Shown here: positions 20,511-29,696 of the stretch, one piece after another
Layout of the letters: the number at the start of each line of letters is the position of its first letter
Position numbering within the stretch: position 1 is the stretch's first letter
Assembly: GCA_947461595.1 (NCBI GenBank)
Contig: CANHLZ010000002.1
Span: 1 to 37,294, forward strand
DNA: 37,294 nt
Reading direction: 5' to 3'
From: Bacteroidota bacterium
GTDB lineage: Bacteria; Bacteroidota; Bacteroidia; Chitinophagales; Chitinophagaceae
The notes under the pieces: model-generated
Databases searched by the model: none
What the model saw: only the letters and a program-made list of their open reading frames with translations
Told to the model about the DNA's origin: nothing
Made by a program: the position numbers and the translations under genes

Positions 20511-22025
20511 CTAGAGTTCTTTTCTTAATCTAGCTACTGGAATATTTAATTGTTCTCTGTATTTTGCCACAGTTCTTCTAGCAATATTATACCCTTTTTC
20601 TTGCAATTGTTCTGTTAATTCATCATCACTAAAAGGCTTATGCTTATCTTCCAATTCTAATAACTCTTCTAAAATTGCTTTTACCTCTTTCGTACTCACT
20701 TCTTCCCCGGAATCAGTAGTCAACGATTCGCTAAAAAAATATTTTAATAAAAATGTGCCAAATTCAGTTTGTACATATTTGCTATTGGCTACTCTACTCA
20801 CCGTAGAAACGTCTAAATTAGTTTTTTCTGCAATGTCTTTTAAGATCATAGGCCTTAATTTAGTGGTGTCCCCGCTCATAAAAAATGCCTCCTGATGAAT
20901 TAAAATAGAATTCATTGTTTTCAAAAGTGTTTGTTGTCTTTGGAGAATCATTTCGATAAACCATTTAGCAGAATCAATCTTTTGCTTTAAAAAAAATACG
21001 GCTTCCTTTTGAGCTTTATCCTGTTTATTACCTCTGTCATACTCCTTTAACATTAATTTGTAATCATCGCTAATCACCAGAGGCGGCGCATTCCTACTAT
21101 TTAAAATCAATTCTAATTTTGTATTATTAATTAAAACAGTAAAATCGGGAATAATATATTTATCCGCTTCGCTCATATGACCAGTTTCTGCACCTGGCTT
21201 TGGATTTAAAGAAACAATCTGATGAAGTACTTTTTTAATTTGAAGATCGTCTAAATGTAAACTCTTCTGTATTTTATCATAATGTTTTCGAGTGAATTCT
21301 TCAAAATGTTTTTCAATAATAGTTATAGCTAATACGGTATCTGTATCCACTTCTCCAGCTTCTTCTTTTTTTCTTTTTAATTGTAACAACAGGCATTCCT
21401 GTAGGTTTCTAGCACCAATGCCTGGGGGATCAAATTGTTGCACTTTTAATAAAAGAGCCTCAATCTCTGTTACTTCTACGGTCATACTTTGTTTAAATGC
21501 GAGGTCATCTGCTATCGATTGTAGCGCTCTTCTTAAATAACCATCGTCGTCTAAACTTCCAATAATTTGCTCGGCAATTTTATAAGCATGCTCTTCCAAA
21601 GCCAACATGCTTAATTGATCCATTAAAATTTCGTGTAAACTTAATTCAGCTTTAATTGGAATCACCTTGTCGTCATCCAATTCTGGGTAATAATCATCTT
21701 TTGTTTTATAGTTGGCGACATCCCCGTCATCATCATAATCATAGTTGCTCAACTCTTCATTACTCATTTCAAATTCATCTACAGGGATGGCTTCTTCCTC
21801 TTCTACATTACCATCTAATAATTCATCCTTCATTTCCTCCACCGACTTCTCCATATCTCCTTCTAACAAATCCGCATTCATTTCTAGTGCTGGATTTTCT
21901 TCTAGCTCCTCCTTAATTCTTTGTTCAATTTGTGCAGTAGGAATTTGCAACAACTTCATCAATTGTATTTGCTGCGGCGACAATCTTTGTAATTGTCTTT
22001 GTTGCAAGGATTGTCCTAATGACAT
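20511..22025 (-). CDS. rpoN: RNA polymerase sigma-54 factor
   Basis: N-terminal Q/L-rich region QQLQRLSPQQIQLMKLLQIP; C-terminal RpoN box ARRTVAKYREQLNIP. Confidence 0.96.
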   Translation of the reverse strand: MSLGQSLQQRQLQRLSPQQIQLMKLLQIPTAQIEQRIKEELEENPALEMNADLLEGDMEKSVEEMKDELLDGNVEEEEAIPVDEFEMSNEELSNYDYDDDGDVANYKTKDDYYPELDDDKVIPIKAELSLHEILMDQLSMLALEEHAYKIAEQIIGSLDDDGYLRRALQSIADDLAFKQSMTVEVTEIEALLLKVQQFDPPGIGARNLQECLLLQLKRKKEEAGEVDTDTVLAITIIEKHFEEFTRKHYDKIQKSLHLDDLQIKKVLHQIVSLNPKPGAETGHMSEADKYIIPDFTVLINNTKLELILNSRNAPPLVISDDYKLMLKEYDRGNKQDKAQKEAVFFLKQKIDSAKWFIEMILQRQQTLLKTMNSILIHQEAFFMSGDTTKLRPMILKDIAEKTNLDVSTVSRVANSKYVQTEFGTFLLKYFFSESLTTDSGEEVSTKEVKAILEELLELEDKHKPFSDDELTEQLQEKGYNIARRTVAKYREQLNIPVARLRKEL

Positions 22026-22036
22026 AAACGATTACT

Positions 22037-23236
22037 TTAAGAAAGTGCTTTAAGTAAAACAGTTGAAAAAAGTGCTCCTTTTTCATGCACTTGCTCTTCC
22101 GTCCAAGTTAAGCTAATGGCCGTTGAAATACACCTACTCATAATGACATCGCTTTTTTCAAATGACGTGGTATTTAATTTTTCTAGTCCCGCTTGTTGCG
22201 CCTCGTTTAATCTATTCAAACTTTTAACATTTTTTAGATGCATCCATTTTTTTATATAATGCCAGTTGTTCGCATACCAATAAAAATTACCTGGCAATAT
22301 TCCTGCATCTTTAAAGGCATTGATTACTTTGTCGGCGGCTACTTGGGTGGGTAAAAACCAAGTAAGGAAACTTCCACTGTCTCCAGCAGGATCAGGAACA
22401 GTTCTAAATTCAATTCCTGGTACTTTTTCCAAATACGATTTTAAAATAGTTTGATTCTTTTTTTGAATAGTTAAAAATTGATCTAGTTTTCTTATTTGTG
22501 CCAAGCCAACCGCTGCATGCAATTCACTAATTCTAAAATTATAGCCTAAAAAAGGATGTAAGTCGGCGCCTCTGTCCACGCCCAAATGATCATGTCCATG
22601 ATCCGTATAAGCATCTGCTTTAGTATACACTTCTTGATCATTGGTCATCACCACACCCCCTTCGCCACAGGTAATTGTTTTTACAAAATCAAAGGAAAAA
22701 GTTCCTGCATGGCCAATCGTGCCAAGCGCCTTCCCTTTATAAGTGCCACCAATACTTTGGCAGGCATCTTCCAATAATATCAAATCATGTTCTTCGCAAA
22801 TAGCTTTTAAAGCATCCAAATCCGCCATGCTTCCGCACATATGCACGGGCATAATGCATTTTGTTTTTGAGGTAATTGCTGCCCTCACAGCTGATGGAGA
22901 CAAAGTGAGTGAGCTGTCTATATCTACTAAAACCGGAACGGCGCCCACACTTAATATTGCCTCAAAACTAGCCACGAAGGTAAATGCCGGCATAATTACT
23001 TCATCTCCTGCGCCAACGCCTAAGGCAGCCATAGCGGTGGTAAGTGCAGCAGTACCGCTAGAGGTTAACTGTGCATGCTTGCTGCCAAATTGAGCACAAA
23101 TAGCTTGTTCCAGCTCTTTAGATTTCCAAATACCCTTTCTTGGCCCATCAAATCCATAACGCATTAATATACCGGTCTCTAGGACCTCATTTACTTCTTT
23201 TTTTTCTTCTGCTCCAAAGAATTCAAATCCTGGCAT
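22037..23236 (-). CDS. DegT/DnrJ/EryC1/StrS-family PLP aminotransferase, resembling KdnA (8-amino-3,8-dideoxy-manno-octulosonate transaminase)
   Basis: SSGTAALTTAMAALGVGAGDEVIMPAFTFVAS, LLEDACQSIGG, SFDFVKTITCGEGG (PLP Lys). The KdnA resemblance (MPGFE.FG.EEK, DHGHDHLG.DRGA) is from memory. Confidence 0.88.
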   Translation of the reverse strand: MPGFEFFGAEEKKEVNEVLETGILMRYGFDGPRKGIWKSKELEQAICAQFGSKHAQLTSSGTAALTTAMAALGVGAGDEVIMPAFTFVASFEAILSVGAVPVLVDIDSSLTLSPSAVRAAITSKTKCIMPVHMCGSMADLDALKAICEEHDLILLEDACQSIGGTYKGKALGTIGHAGTFSFDFVKTITCGEGGVVMTNDQEVYTKADAYTDHGHDHLGVDRGADLHPFLGYNFRISELHAAVGLAQIRKLDQFLTIQKKNQTILKSYLEKVPGIEFRTVPDPAGDSGSFLTWFLPTQVAADKVINAFKDAGILPGNFYWYANNWHYIKKWMHLKNVKSLNRLNEAQQAGLEKLNTTSFEKSDVIMSRCISTAISLTWTEEQVHEKGALFSTVLLKALS

Positions 23237-23330
23237 ATCCTTGATTTTTAATGATAAACAAAGGTAGTTTAAAAAACGAAAATTGGGGGTTTTTCAGTAA
23301 TTTGCGCCCGTAAAAAACACTAGTGAACTT

Positions 23331-23747
23331 ATGGAATACAGCAAATTGATCTCCGTGTCTGGTAAGTCTGGATTATTTGAATTATTAACCAGTAAAAGCG
23401 ATGGCGCCATTGCTAAATCTTTAGAAAACGATAGTACTCAATTTATTAGTTCTAGAGCCCATCAATTCTCTCATTTAGAGAGTATTGAAGTATTCACTAC
23501 CCACGAAAACGTATTCTTAGCAGAAGTTTTCATTGCCATGGGCAAATCCAAAGAAGCCTTACCTAGTGACAAGGATCCAAAATTGGTACAAGCCTACTTT
23601 AAAAAAGTATATGCCAAAATGGACTTTGATCGCGTTTACCCTAGTGATATGAAAAAGATGATTAAATGGTACGCTCAATTGCAAAAGCATGAAGTAACCC
23701 CTACTTTACCCGAAGTAGAGGATGATGAAGAAGAATCAAAGGCATAG
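23331..23747 (+). CDS. DUF5606-like conserved protein
   Basis: MEYSKLISVSGKSGLFELLTSKSDGAIAKSLE...; small soluble protein with acidic tail, pattern recalled from Bacteroidota. Confidence 0.75.
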   Translation: MEYSKLISVSGKSGLFELLTSKSDGAIAKSLENDSTQFISSRAHQFSHLESIEVFTTHENVFLAEVFIAMGKSKEALPSDKDPKLVQAYFKKVYAKMDFDRVYPSDMKKMIKWYAQLQKHEVTPTLPEVEDDEEESKA

Positions 23748-23840
23748 GCCTTTGATGATAACAGAGTTACACTACCTAGCCTTTGATGATAACAGAGTTA
23801 CACTACCTAGCTTTTGCTGATAACAGAGTTACACTACCTA
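23748..23840. repeat. 31-bp tandem repeat, 3 copies plus a degenerate partial fourth (to about 23860)
   Basis: GCCTTTGATGATAACAGAGTTACACTACCTA at 23748-23778 and 23779-23809 (identical); 23810-23840 differs at 2 positions; followed by GCCTTTTGCTTAAGACAG. Confidence 0.95.
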
Positions 23841-23872
23841 GCCTTTTGCTTAAGACAGCCAATAAATTACAT

Positions 23873-23907
23873 AAAAAACTTACTCAACTTAGGGTAAGTT
23901 TTTTTTT
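23873..23907 (+). terminator. Rho-independent terminator candidate
   Basis: AAAAAACTTAC-(10 nt)-GTAAGTTTTTT stem followed by T-run, between the DUF5606-like gene and the GH3 gene. Confidence 0.75.
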
Positions 23908-23966
23908 ATGCTTAAATTGCAAGAGAAGCAAAAACTATAAAAATACAATTTGTTTAAATAATTAAA

Positions 23967-26834
23967 ATGAAAAAATTAGTTCTACTATTTTGTGTGTTAT
24001 CTATACTAACTGAAAATGGTTTGTCTCAAAGTAGCCAGGAAAAAAAATGGATACGTAAGCAATTTGCTGCACTTTCTTTAAATGAAAAAATTGCACAGCT
24101 AATGGTACTTAGAGTACATAGTAATTGGGAGGTAAATAAATTAGATAGTTTAGGCGAAATAATAAAAAAATACAATATAGGTGGATTGTGTTTTTTTCAA
24201 GGCGGCCCAATTAGAGAAGCCCTTCAAACGAATCATTTTCAGTCTTTAGCAAAAACACCTTTGTTTATTGCCATGGATGCCGAATGGGGCGTAGGTATGC
24301 GACTAGATAGTGTTGAAATGTTTCCAAGACAACTTTCCTTAGGAGCTATTTCTTCTTCTCAATTAGTTTATCAAATGGGCGAAGCCATTGCTGAACAATG
24401 TAAAAGATTGGGTATACAAATTAATTACGCTCCAGTAATTGATATCAATAACAATCCTGCTAACCCAGTCATTAATGACCGAAGTTTTGGGCAAAATAAA
24501 AACAGAATCATTCAACATGGAATTGCCTATATGCAAGGGCTCCAAAACAATGGTGTGATGGCAACAGCAAAACATTTTCCAGGACATGGAGATGTTTCAG
24601 TGGATTCTCATGATGATATTCCCATAGTCTTAAAATCAAGAACTGAATTAGATTCCTTAGAGCTGACACCTTTTAAAGCACTCATCGATGCTGGCATTGG
24701 TTCAGTGATGGTAGCGCATTTATCTATCCCTAGTATAGACAGTACCCCAAAATTTCCAACTTCCTTATCGGCAAAAGTGGTCAATGGTTTATTAAAGAAA
24801 GAATTGGGATTTAAAGGAATCGCAATTACAGATGCCCTTGATATGAAAGCCATCAGTAATTATTTTCCAGATGGGGAAGCCAATGTGCAAGCCATTTTAG
24901 CCGGCAATGATATGCTTTGTTTGCCAGGCGACATCGAGCCATCCATTAAAAGAATCAGCACTGCCATTCGAGAAGGGCGTATAAGTAAAACCGATATCAA
25001 TAATCGAGTTAAAAAAATATTGGCCGCTAAATATAAATATGGATTAGGTCAATATACTCCAATAGATACTACGAATATCATTGCAGATTTAAATAAATCA
25101 GTGGGTAGTATAAAAAGTCAAATGGCTTTGCAGTCATTGACATTCCTCAAAGGCAATCAAGCATTGCCTTACCTTAGTCTCAATAAAAAAATTGCCTACG
25201 TCGCTTTAAATCTAAGCCAATCCAATACACTAACAAAAGGGTTGGAGGAAAAATACAAAGCAAAAATATTTTATGTCAATGCAAAAGATAGCAATGACAT
25301 GGCTAATTTAAAAACCAGTCTTACTCTTTTTGATCAAGTAATAATCGGAATACATAATTACAACAGAAAGCCTGCCAATCATTTTGAAATTCCCGCTTCT
25401 ATTATTAATCTAATGAATGATACCCAATCTAACCATTGGATTCATTTAATTTTTGGCAATCCCTATGCCGTAGCTAATTTTAAAAATATTGATAATATTT
25501 TATTCGCTTATGAAGACAATAGCTACACACAAGAAGCGGCATTAGCATGGCTGGAAGGAAAAGTACAAGCCACAGGACAATTGCCTGTAACGGTGAGTGA
25601 TAGCTTATTGTATGACTCAGGCAACAAAAACATAACAACCGGTGTTGAGGTCCTCCATCAAAATAATAATAAATTAATTTTTATTGACTCTATTGTTTTA
25701 GATGCCATAGAGAAAAAAGCCATACCGGGTTGCCAGGTTTTAGTAGCTAAAAACAATCAAATCATATTCAATAAAGCCTACGGACAGGTGGCAGGAGAAG
25801 GCTCTGCCAAAGTAGATTTGGAAACCGTATACGACTTAGCCTCGGTGACTAAAATTGCAGCTACTACTGTGTCTATTATGAAATTAGTAGAAGAAGGAAA
25901 GGTGTACTTAGATAAAACCATTGGGGATTATTTACCTTGGGTAAGAGGCAATGAAAAAGAAAAAATAACTATAAAAGATTTGCTCTTACATCAAGCAGGG
26001 CTTTACCCCTATATAAAGTTCTATGAATCTTTGTTAGAAAAGGATGGTCAATTTAAAGCTGGCTTAGTAAGCATGGCGGAAGACAATACGCATCATACAA
26101 TGATTACCCCCTCTAAATTTTTAGTGGACAGTTGGATAGATAGTCTACATAATAAAATACTAGAAAGCCCAATTACCAATCCAGGGAAATACGTTTACAG
26201 TGACAATGATTTTATTTTTTTAGGGGCTATTGTAGAACAAGTAGCTGGCATGTCCTTAAATGCGTTTGCTACTAAAAATTTATACGCACCGCTAGGAATG
26301 AAATCTACTGGATTCTTGCCTTTGCAAAAAAAAAGTATTGAAAAGATTGCAGCCAGTGAAATTGATAACTATTATCGCCATGAGTTAATTCAAGGGGCTG
26401 TGCACGACGAGGGTGCATCAGTTATGGGTGGCATTGCTGGGCATGCTGGTTTATTTAGCAACGCCAACGATTTAGCAAAAATGTACTTAATGCTGCTCAA
26501 TAAAGGGCAATGGGAAGGCAACACTTATTTCAATGCCAATACCATTGATTTATTTACCTCCTACCAAACCGAAAATAGCCGCAGAGGACTTGGATTTGAT
26601 AAGCCCGAAAAAAACAATGCCACCGAAAAAGTTCCTTACCCATGCTTAAGCGCCTCCCCTAGTACATTTGGTCATACCGGATTTACAGGGACCTGCGTTT
26701 GGGCAGATCCGGATAAAAAATTATTATTTATTTTTCTATCCAATAGAGTATACCCAACAAGAGATAGCAAAGTGTACAATGCATTAAATATCAGGTCTAA
26801 AATACAAGAAGGGCTATATACTTTATTAAATTAA
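23967..26834 (+). CDS. GH3 (beta-N-acetylhexosaminidase-type) / serine beta-lactamase-like fusion
   Basis: GH3: KHFPGHGDVSVDSHDDIP, GIAITDALDMKAIS. Beta-lactamase/transpeptidase-like half: LASVTKIAA (SxxK), YSDND, GHTGFTG. N-terminal signal peptide. Confidence 0.93.
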   Translation: MKKLVLLFCVLSILTENGLSQSSQEKKWIRKQFAALSLNEKIAQLMVLRVHSNWEVNKLDSLGEIIKKYNIGGLCFFQGGPIREALQTNHFQSLAKTPLFIAMDAEWGVGMRLDSVEMFPRQLSLGAISSSQLVYQMGEAIAEQCKRLGIQINYAPVIDINNNPANPVINDRSFGQNKNRIIQHGIAYMQGLQNNGVMATAKHFPGHGDVSVDSHDDIPIVLKSRTELDSLELTPFKALIDAGIGSVMVAHLSIPSIDSTPKFPTSLSAKVVNGLLKKELGFKGIAITDALDMKAISNYFPDGEANVQAILAGNDMLCLPGDIEPSIKRISTAIREGRISKTDINNRVKKILAAKYKYGLGQYTPIDTTNIIADLNKSVGSIKSQMALQSLTFLKGNQALPYLSLNKKIAYVALNLSQSNTLTKGLEEKYKAKIFYVNAKDSNDMANLKTSLTLFDQVIIGIHNYNRKPANHFEIPASIINLMNDTQSNHWIHLIFGNPYAVANFKNIDNILFAYEDNSYTQEAALAWLEGKVQATGQLPVTVSDSLLYDSGNKNITTGVEVLHQNNNKLIFIDSIVLDAIEKKAIPGCQVLVAKNNQIIFNKAYGQVAGEGSAKVDLETVYDLASVTKIAATTVSIMKLVEEGKVYLDKTIGDYLPWVRGNEKEKITIKDLLLHQAGLYPYIKFYESLLEKDGQFKAGLVSMAEDNTHHTMITPSKFLVDSWIDSLHNKILESPITNPGKYVYSDNDFIFLGAIVEQVAGMSLNAFATKNLYAPLGMKSTGFLPLQKKSIEKIAASEIDNYYRHELIQGAVHDEGASVMGGIAGHAGLFSNANDLAKMYLMLLNKGQWEGNTYFNANTIDLFTSYQTENSRRGLGFDKPEKNNATEKVPYPCLSASPSTFGHTGFTGTCVWADPDKKLLFIFLSNRVYPTRDSKVYNALNIRSKIQEGLYTLLN

Positions 26835-26838
26835 TTGC

Positions 26839-29037
26839 ATGCTTAGGTTTTTAATTTTAATTAATCTTTTATTCATTCAAATTGCCAATAGTCAAGCACA
26901 AAGCACGCTAGGGGTCATTGGTCAATGGAGAGAGCAATACAATAATAAAAGTGTTCAACATATCATCAAAGGAGATAAAATTTATGGATCAACTACTAAT
27001 CAATTATTTAGCATCGATAATAAAAATAATATTGAATTGTTTGGGAAGTCAACTGGCTTGCATGAAATAGGCATAGCTGCATTGGCTTGGGATGAATTAG
27101 AACAACAATTGGTTATTGCCTACAATAACAGTAATATAGATATCATAAAAGGAGACAATATTTATAATATTAATGACATTGTATTGTCTAATTTATATGC
27201 TAATAAAAAAATTAATGATATTAAAGTTTTAAACCAATGGGCATTGATAGCAACTACTTTTGGAATTGTTGTGGTGGATTTAAAAAAACATGAAATAAAA
27301 GATACTTGGTTCCCCAATAATAATAGACAGGCTATAATCACTTATCAAACCGCAATTACAAAAGATAGTCTCTACGCCGTTACCGAGGAAGGGATATATA
27401 GCGCACCCATAAAAAATAATTGGGTAGCTATTAATAGCTGGAATGTAATAAATGCCTATCAAAATTTAGGCATTAAAAAAATAAGCAGCAACACGAATTT
27501 AGTGACTGTATACAATAACAATAGCGTGTTTCAGTTGCCTTCCACGCTCCCCATTATCAATACCACATCTAGTAACATTCAACAAGTAACTATTGCCAAA
27601 GATGGGACCATTTTATTTACCACCAACCATGATGGGCAAGGAGCCCTCAATAAGCTAAATGCTGATAAAAGTATCACTGCGCTAGTTGATTCAACGATAT
27701 TAGGAAATCCAATGGAAATATTAGTAGATGGGAATAATTTTTGGATAGCAGACAGTGCTAATGGATTATTATTCAAAAATAACAAGAGCCAATGGATCAC
27801 TTTAGCTGGGCCTAGCGAGTATATTAAAGGAAAATCATCCATCAATGACAAATTATTATTGGCGCCATTCAATGGTAATGCCAACGGGTTTAGTGTCTTT
27901 AATCAATCTGGATGGAAAAATTACACAAGCATCAATAATTACAAATTTCCAATTTGTATAGCAAGCACCATTGATCCAAAAGATCAAAGTTGGTGGTTTA
28001 CCACCTCTACTGGTATAGTGCACTACAATTCAACCACGGCAACTACAGAAAGTGGAACCCCTTCCAATTTAAATGGAACTTATAAGGACCTTCAATTTAG
28101 TGCCAATGGAAATTTATGGGTATTACAAGTCAATCAAGGCCTTTGGCAAAAAAAGGACAATGCCTGGAAATTATTTGCACCACCAAGTATTTTAATAAAG
28201 TCTGGCTTAAATAAAATGATCCTCAATAAGCAAGGGCAAGCTTGGATTATCACAGCAAAAAATACAGGATTATATATCTATCAATCTACCGAAGTCTACC
28301 CTACTGAATTATGGAAGCAATTAACCACTTCTAAATCAAGTGGGAATTTACCTAGTAACAATGTTACTTGTGTGGTAGAAGATCGCAATGGTTCCATTTG
28401 GGTGGGAACTGATAACGGTATAGGTATTTTTAATTGTGGTGATATTTCAAAAGAAATTTGTGATGCATCAATACCACTTATTAGCAATACCAATAAATTT
28501 GTCGGGCAGCTTTTTCAGAAAGAAACGGTGAATTGCATAACAGTAGATGGCGCCAACAGAAAATGGGTAGGTACCAATAATGGTGCCTGGTTATTAAGTG
28601 CAGATGGATTGGAATTGATTGAACATTTTACAAAAGACAATAGTCCATTGCCTAGTGATACTTTATTACAAATCATGATTGATCCCAATTTAGGGGAAGT
28701 GTTTTTTAATACCAACACAGAAATAGTAAGTTATAGAGGAAACGCCACAGCTGGGGTTATAGTACAAAGTGACATAGCCATTTACCCCAACCCAGTGGCA
28801 CCCGAATACAATGGCCCTATTGCTTTTAAGGGATTGGTAGAAAATGCAATTGTAAAAATAACAGAATTAAGTGGCAGACTGGTTTTTGAAACACGCGCCC
28901 TAGGTGGGCAAGCTATATGGAATGGAAAAACCTATGAAGGTAAAAAAGTGGCTTCTGGAATTTACCTAGTATTTGTTAGAGACGATCTAGGCAATGAAAA
29001 AGGTGTAGGCAAGGTTGTAATCACTAGCGGCTTGTAA
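26839..29037 (+). CDS. porZ: PorZ-like beta-propeller protein with C-terminal T9SS sorting-type domain
   Basis: Signal peptide; repeated propeller pieces (GSIWVGTDNGIGIFN, RKWVGTNNGAWLL); C-terminal IYPNPVAPEYNGPIAFKGL...ASGIYLVFVRDDLGNEKGVGKVVI. Confidence 0.8.
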   Translation: MLRFLILINLLFIQIANSQAQSTLGVIGQWREQYNNKSVQHIIKGDKIYGSTTNQLFSIDNKNNIELFGKSTGLHEIGIAALAWDELEQQLVIAYNNSNIDIIKGDNIYNINDIVLSNLYANKKINDIKVLNQWALIATTFGIVVVDLKKHEIKDTWFPNNNRQAIITYQTAITKDSLYAVTEEGIYSAPIKNNWVAINSWNVINAYQNLGIKKISSNTNLVTVYNNNSVFQLPSTLPIINTTSSNIQQVTIAKDGTILFTTNHDGQGALNKLNADKSITALVDSTILGNPMEILVDGNNFWIADSANGLLFKNNKSQWITLAGPSEYIKGKSSINDKLLLAPFNGNANGFSVFNQSGWKNYTSINNYKFPICIASTIDPKDQSWWFTTSTGIVHYNSTTATTESGTPSNLNGTYKDLQFSANGNLWVLQVNQGLWQKKDNAWKLFAPPSILIKSGLNKMILNKQGQAWIITAKNTGLYIYQSTEVYPTELWKQLTTSKSSGNLPSNNVTCVVEDRNGSIWVGTDNGIGIFNCGDISKEICDASIPLISNTNKFVGQLFQKETVNCITVDGANRKWVGTNNGAWLLSADGLELIEHFTKDNSPLPSDTLLQIMIDPNLGEVFFNTNTEIVSYRGNATAGVIVQSDIAIYPNPVAPEYNGPIAFKGLVENAIVKITELSGRLVFETRALGGQAIWNGKTYEGKKVASGIYLVFVRDDLGNEKGVGKVVITSGL

Positions 29038-29054
29038 CTTATTAAGTGAAATAC

Positions 29055-29642
29055 TTATGGCTGAGCAGTCATATCAAAAATTTTAAACGACTTGAATTTA
29101 TAATAACCATCATCCCCTGGCACTACCCGATACATAATTTGTCTAACCTTATTGGTAGGTGTTGTAATATTGGTATCCAACTCGTAAATAGGAAATTTTC
29201 TAAAAAGAATGCCTTCTACTAATTTAAATTCATCCTTTCCTCTATAGCCCTTGCTTAATTGCATGTCATTGGTAATATCAGGAAAGAAAATCAATTCCAT
29301 GCGTTCATTATTTTTTGAAGTGAGACTAAAAACATTAATTCTATTACTGTTATCGCTAACGTAAATAACAAGATCCGGGAATCCGTCATTATTCAAATCG
29401 TCTATCTCCGAGCTTGCTACTTTTCCCTTCAATATCAAATGTATTTCCCTAGCCTCACTTTTAAAACCAATGGGTTTAATATTTAAAGAATTTTCATCTG
29501 CTGATTTATTTAAACACATGATACGAAAACCCGCTTTCCCAATTTTGAGCGTACTGTCATACTTGATTAATTTTTGCCCAAAAGCTTGCGCAGACATAAA
29601 AAGCAAGCCAAAAAATAAACATTTATTCATATTTAATTTCAT
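29055..29642 (-). CDS. Secreted protein with one DxNNDGxxD Ca-binding-like loop, unknown function
   Basis: Signal peptide ending AQAFGQ; IDDLNNDGFPDLVIYV. Confidence 0.7.
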   Translation of the reverse strand: MKLNMNKCLFFGLLFMSAQAFGQKLIKYDSTLKIGKAGFRIMCLNKSADENSLNIKPIGFKSEAREIHLILKGKVASSEIDDLNNDGFPDLVIYVSDNSNRINVFSLTSKNNERMELIFFPDITNDMQLSKGYRGKDEFKLVEGILFRKFPIYELDTNITTPTNKVRQIMYRVVPGDDGYYKFKSFKIFDMTAQP

Positions 29643-29696
29643 TACTTACCAAAGTTAATAGAATAGTTTTAATTTTCCATTCAAACAAGATTCAAT

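Noticed and set aside
23748-23860. Possible CRISPR array (31-bp repeats)
   Set aside because: Units are directly adjacent with no spacers, and no cas genes are in the window.
23783-23965. 60-aa + ORF crossing the repeat
   Set aside because: It reads through tandem repeat and the terminator, has no recognisable domain, and the period (31) is not a multiple of 3.
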